From: Pycnopodia helianthoides
Lineage: Eukaryota; Echinodermata; Asteroidea; Forcipulatida; Asteriidae
DNA length: 64,000 nt
Assembly: GCA_032158295.1 (NCBI GenBank)
Contig: CM063248.1
Coordinates: 13,220,657-13,284,656 of the forward strand
Direction: 5' to 3'
Shown here: positions 60,997 to 64,000 of the stretch, in pieces
Position numbering within the stretch: position 1 is the first letter of the stretch
Layout: every line of letters starts with the position of its first letter
Notes under the pieces: generated by a model
What the model saw: only the letters and a program-made list of their open reading frames with translations
Told to the model about the DNA's origin: nothing
Database searches by the model: none
Translations under genes and position numbers: made by a program

Positions 60997-61374
60997 AGAC
61001 ACTGGACACCTTTGGTAATTGTCAAAGACCAGTCTTCTCACTTGGTGTATCTCAACATATGCACAATAACAAACCTGTTAAAATTGAACTCAATTGGTCG
61101 TCGAAGTTGCGAGATAATAATGGAAGAAAAAACACCCTTGTCACACGAAGTTGTGTGCTTTCAGATGCTTGATTTCGAGACCTCACGAGTGAGGTCTCAA
61201 AATCAATTCAAATATTTTACTGACAAATTACTTCTTTCTCAAAAACTACGTTACTTCAGAGGGAGCCGTTTCTCATAATATTTTATACTATCAACAGCTC
61301 TCCATTGCTCGTTATCAAGTAAGTTTTTATGCTAACAATTATTTTGAGTAATTACCAATAGTGTCCATGTGCCT
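60997..61374. mobile_element. TTAA-flanked MITE, family B, copy 2
   Basis: AGACACTGGACACCTTTGG at the left and CCAATAGTGTCCATGTGCCT at the right, flanked by TTAA (60993-60996 and 61375-61378). It shares 'GTTGCGAGATAATAATGGAA' type core sequence with a repeat I associate with sea-star genomes. It has the opposite orientation to copy 1. The central 'TTGATTTCGAGACCTCACGA' is part of a nested palindrome. Confidence 0.88.
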
Positions 61375-61394
61375 TTAAATTGAGATTTAGCTTT

Positions 61395-64000
61395 TTTGTC
61401 AATTTTTTTTCCTGGCGAAAATAAGGGGGAGGGCGCGCCTGATGACCACTTCTTTATCAACCTTTGTTTATAAAAAATAATTTAAAAAGTAAACTAATGC
61501 AGAAGTCTATTTTCATGGTGGTTAATCGCTCTCAGTCAATACACAAAGAGGGAGAGGGAGAAGACAGTCGGAATGGTAATAAAGTAATATTCTGCAATAA
61601 ACAATAATAATTGCTGTACAATTGCGCGTTTGTCAATACCGCGAAGCCTGTTCCAAACAGGCAGACGATTGTCTTCATTAGATATTTTCACACCTGAAAC
61701 TGGAAAACTGTTGACTTTATTACCGTTCGGATACATTTTCATACATAATTTACCTGGGGAGCACGTGCCCCCTCGGCCCCTGGATCCGCGCCTGTTAACA
61801 ATCTCAACAATTGTGCTAATGTTAAGATGATGAAGTGCACTTATGTATTACGAATCCTTGTTTCTACACGACGTCTAACGGGGAGTTCGGACACTCTTTT
61901 TGGACGCTGTGACTCCAAGGGTCGCATAAACACCCCCCTTTTTGTAACAAAGTGTTCACACGACGATGATCTCACATTTTTCGTATTGAACTTTTATCCA
62001 AAAACGCTCAAAATGTGCGAAACGGCCATATTTTAAAAGATTTTATCTCCGTCTTTGAATCTTAAAACAGGAAAATGCAAACCCCAAACTTGTATATTTT
62101 GAAATTTCGTAAAAGAAAACTAAAATCCTTGCTCGAACGCACACCTGAGATAATGAACACGCCAAAATAAAGCAGGCGTTTATAAATATTTAGCATGATC
62201 GATGGTGTACTCTCATTTTTGCCGGTTTTTTTTGTGTATTGTAGGCAGATAAAAACCCAGATCATTTCAATCGGTAAGAAATAATGCGTAACTCTGAAAC
62301 TAGTAATTAATGTGCAAGAATGCACCGGGGAAAAATAATTATGATGTATTTCCTTTTCCCCAGGGCCCTAAAGCGGACACAGACCCCCAGCGTATTTTGT
62401 ACTTTGCACTCGATCGTCGACTCGATTGTAGATAATCAGCCCCGACGGTAAGTCCTAGTTATTTACATACACGGCAAGAGAGACTCTTTTTAAATTAGGT
62501 GTCAATAGGTATGCCCCTGCCGTCCCCCCCCCTAATTAAAATAATTATCTGGATTGCGATTTCGGCTCTGGCTTAGGTTTTAGGTTATGGGAGCCAAAGC
62601 CGAAACTTAGTTTTGAAAAGTGCCCGCCCCAACAGCGGGCGCCCCATAAATAACTTTAATGAGGGCCATGCGCGTCCGCGACGACTCGACTTGTGTCAAG
62701 TCTAGGAAATTGGAAGTGGGCGAGTCGTGTGTACTTCCGTAAGGCCAAGGAAGCATCTTGATTCTGATTCCTGGTCATCAGAAGCGTTGTTGGGTCCAGT
62801 AACTCGAAATAGTCATCACGGAGGTTGTTTGATTTACAACTGACAGTGCTGTGGTTGTGTTTGTAAGCAGATTGAAAAACATCCTCAATACTATATTAAA
62901 ATAGTGTTACCATTGCATTGATTTAAAATTTAAATTGTAATGTTATTGTTATGCTCAATTGCCCTAATGTGTGTAATTGGCTTGGGCTAGCTCATTGACT
63001 TGAATGAAACTTGGAAGCTACATGTGGCTACATGTGTACCTTCTCGATCACCGTGATTAATTTAATAATACTGGAAACAGGTACTTTCTGAGATCATTGA
63101 TTGGCATTGCAAATGCAAATGCAATCTAAAGACGGTTTCTTTATAACTTGTGAGTGATTTATTAACGTCAAACGGTAGGTTTGATGTAATTGTAAGGTAC
63201 CAATCCATATCAATTATCATTTATATCATCAATGATCTCCCTCAGTTAGGAACCTTGAGGCAAAATGTCTTCATCACATGATTTTCTTGAACAATTCAAC
63301 ACGATATTCCGCACTTCATTACTGCCTGCTCTTATTTGAAGCACTGAATTTCATCAAAATAAAAAACTATCTATTAGGGCCTATAGAGTAAAGCATGGTA
63401 AGAGTAGGCGTCAGTATCCGTTGCACTGCACTGACATGCAAAGGAGGAGTCCAACCTGGGCTAGGTAAACATGAACTTTAGATGAACTAAGATCTTATTT
63501 AATGTCTTAAAAGTCTGTTTTGAGTCTGTTTTGAGTCAGCTTTAGTAGACCTGTCTCTTTGGCCTTTTGTATGAGCATGGAGGTATGAGCTTGTTAACCC
63601 TATGATGTTCTTTTCTCTAACTGCCTCTGTCGGAAACCAGTTAACTGTAGCACAATTTCCTCTCCTTTTCCCGTCTTTTTTTGTTCTCTGGATGTCAGTG
63701 TCATAGGGAAGGAAGCCAGTTCTATTCTTGACCGCATCTTTGATGGTGCATGCTTCTAAGATTCTTGACGAGGCAATGATAACATTTTCCAGCAGTTTTT
63801 TCTGCATCTGCCTCATCACAGGCTCTATTAGCGATACATTGTAGCAAGGCTAAGCTCATCCTTGAAAACCCCAGTATAGATGATGCGGAAGTTTCTGTTC
63901 CGTGTACACATGGTGGATGAACTTTCTTTTGTTAGATAACACATCTGATCATGTTACGATCTAAATCACAGTCAGAGTCATTTTCCAGAAAAGGTGTCAC
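61395..64000. other. Intergenic end of window
   Basis: A minus-strand frame at 63499-63819 (106 codons, including LENVIIASSRILEA and NWFPTEAVREKN) reads like a protein fragment. I cannot assign it and see no splice context; it could be transposon-derived. The rest shows nothing recognisable apart from a scrap of the triplicated unit near 62364. Confidence 0.35.

Larger units (their letters stand above)
60036..61390. repeat. Triplicated unit with nested MITEs
   Basis: Three diverged copies start near 60036, 60244 and 60868. Each has 'gcaaagcc' or 'gcgaaacc', 'gcgtggg', then 'tgctctctggtgcaatctgg' and an 'agaggcgt' word. Copy 1 is uninterrupted, copy 2 holds the MITE at 60360-60648, and copy 3 holds that at 60997-61374. 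An inverted scrap of the same unit (GGGCCCTAAAGCGG) occurs near 62364. Non-coding. Confidence 0.6.

Noticed and set aside
63499..63819. 106-codon minus-strand frame near the window end
   Set aside because: Some protein-like character, but no family, no exon boundaries and no upstream partner in view; kept only as a note in the intergenic entry.

Overview
The window is animal nuclear DNA: AT-rich, with intron-split genes, GT-AG splice sites, tRNA-derived SINEs and many short inverted-repeat transposons. The best guess is an echinoderm, probably a sea star. This rests on SINEs carrying a Deu-like central domain, on foldback elements of kinds I associate with echinoderm genomes, and on invertebrate-style protocadherin and DnaJ genes. 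The phylum is an inference with moderate confidence; the class is weaker. No prokaryotic features, viral genes or CRISPR arrays are seen.

Left part (1-28 kb). Mostly intergenic. The only coding sequence I can support is the 3' end of a plus-strand gene: exons 3676-3841 and 5228-5286 join in phase and are followed by a poly(A) signal. I do not recognise its product. The rest holds SINEs, a degraded LINE split by a GC-tract transposon with a 6-bp target duplication, foldback elements, and minisatellites of 16, about 37 and 76 bp.

Centre (28.2-35.4 kb). A complete plus-strand delta-type protocadherin. One large exon encodes the signal peptide, seven cadherin repeats, the membrane helix and the first part of the tail. 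Two further exons complete the tail, including a Cys-rich motif typical of delta protocadherins. Joined length is 1251 residues.

Between the genes (35.4-42.4 kb). Transposon-rich: a Deu-type SINE, a 651-bp element with perfect 27-bp terminal repeats, a 968-bp pogo/Tigger-like element and several small foldback elements.

Right part (42.5-59.4 kb). A complete minus-strand gene for a mitochondrial type I DnaJ (DNAJA3/Tid1-like). Ten coding exons join in phase to a 463-residue protein. A further in-phase open exon at 42500-42657 could be an alternative last exon. The introns hold foldback transposons and a 27-bp GC-rich minisatellite. The last 4.6 kb is repeats, including a triplicated unit with transposons nested in two copies.

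The protocadherin (cell surface) and the mitochondrial co-chaperone converge tail to tail and have no evident functional link. The novelty here lies in the repeat landscape: MITE groups sharing TTAA targets and AGG...CCT ends, a foldback element with a 9-bp target duplication, and nested insertions.
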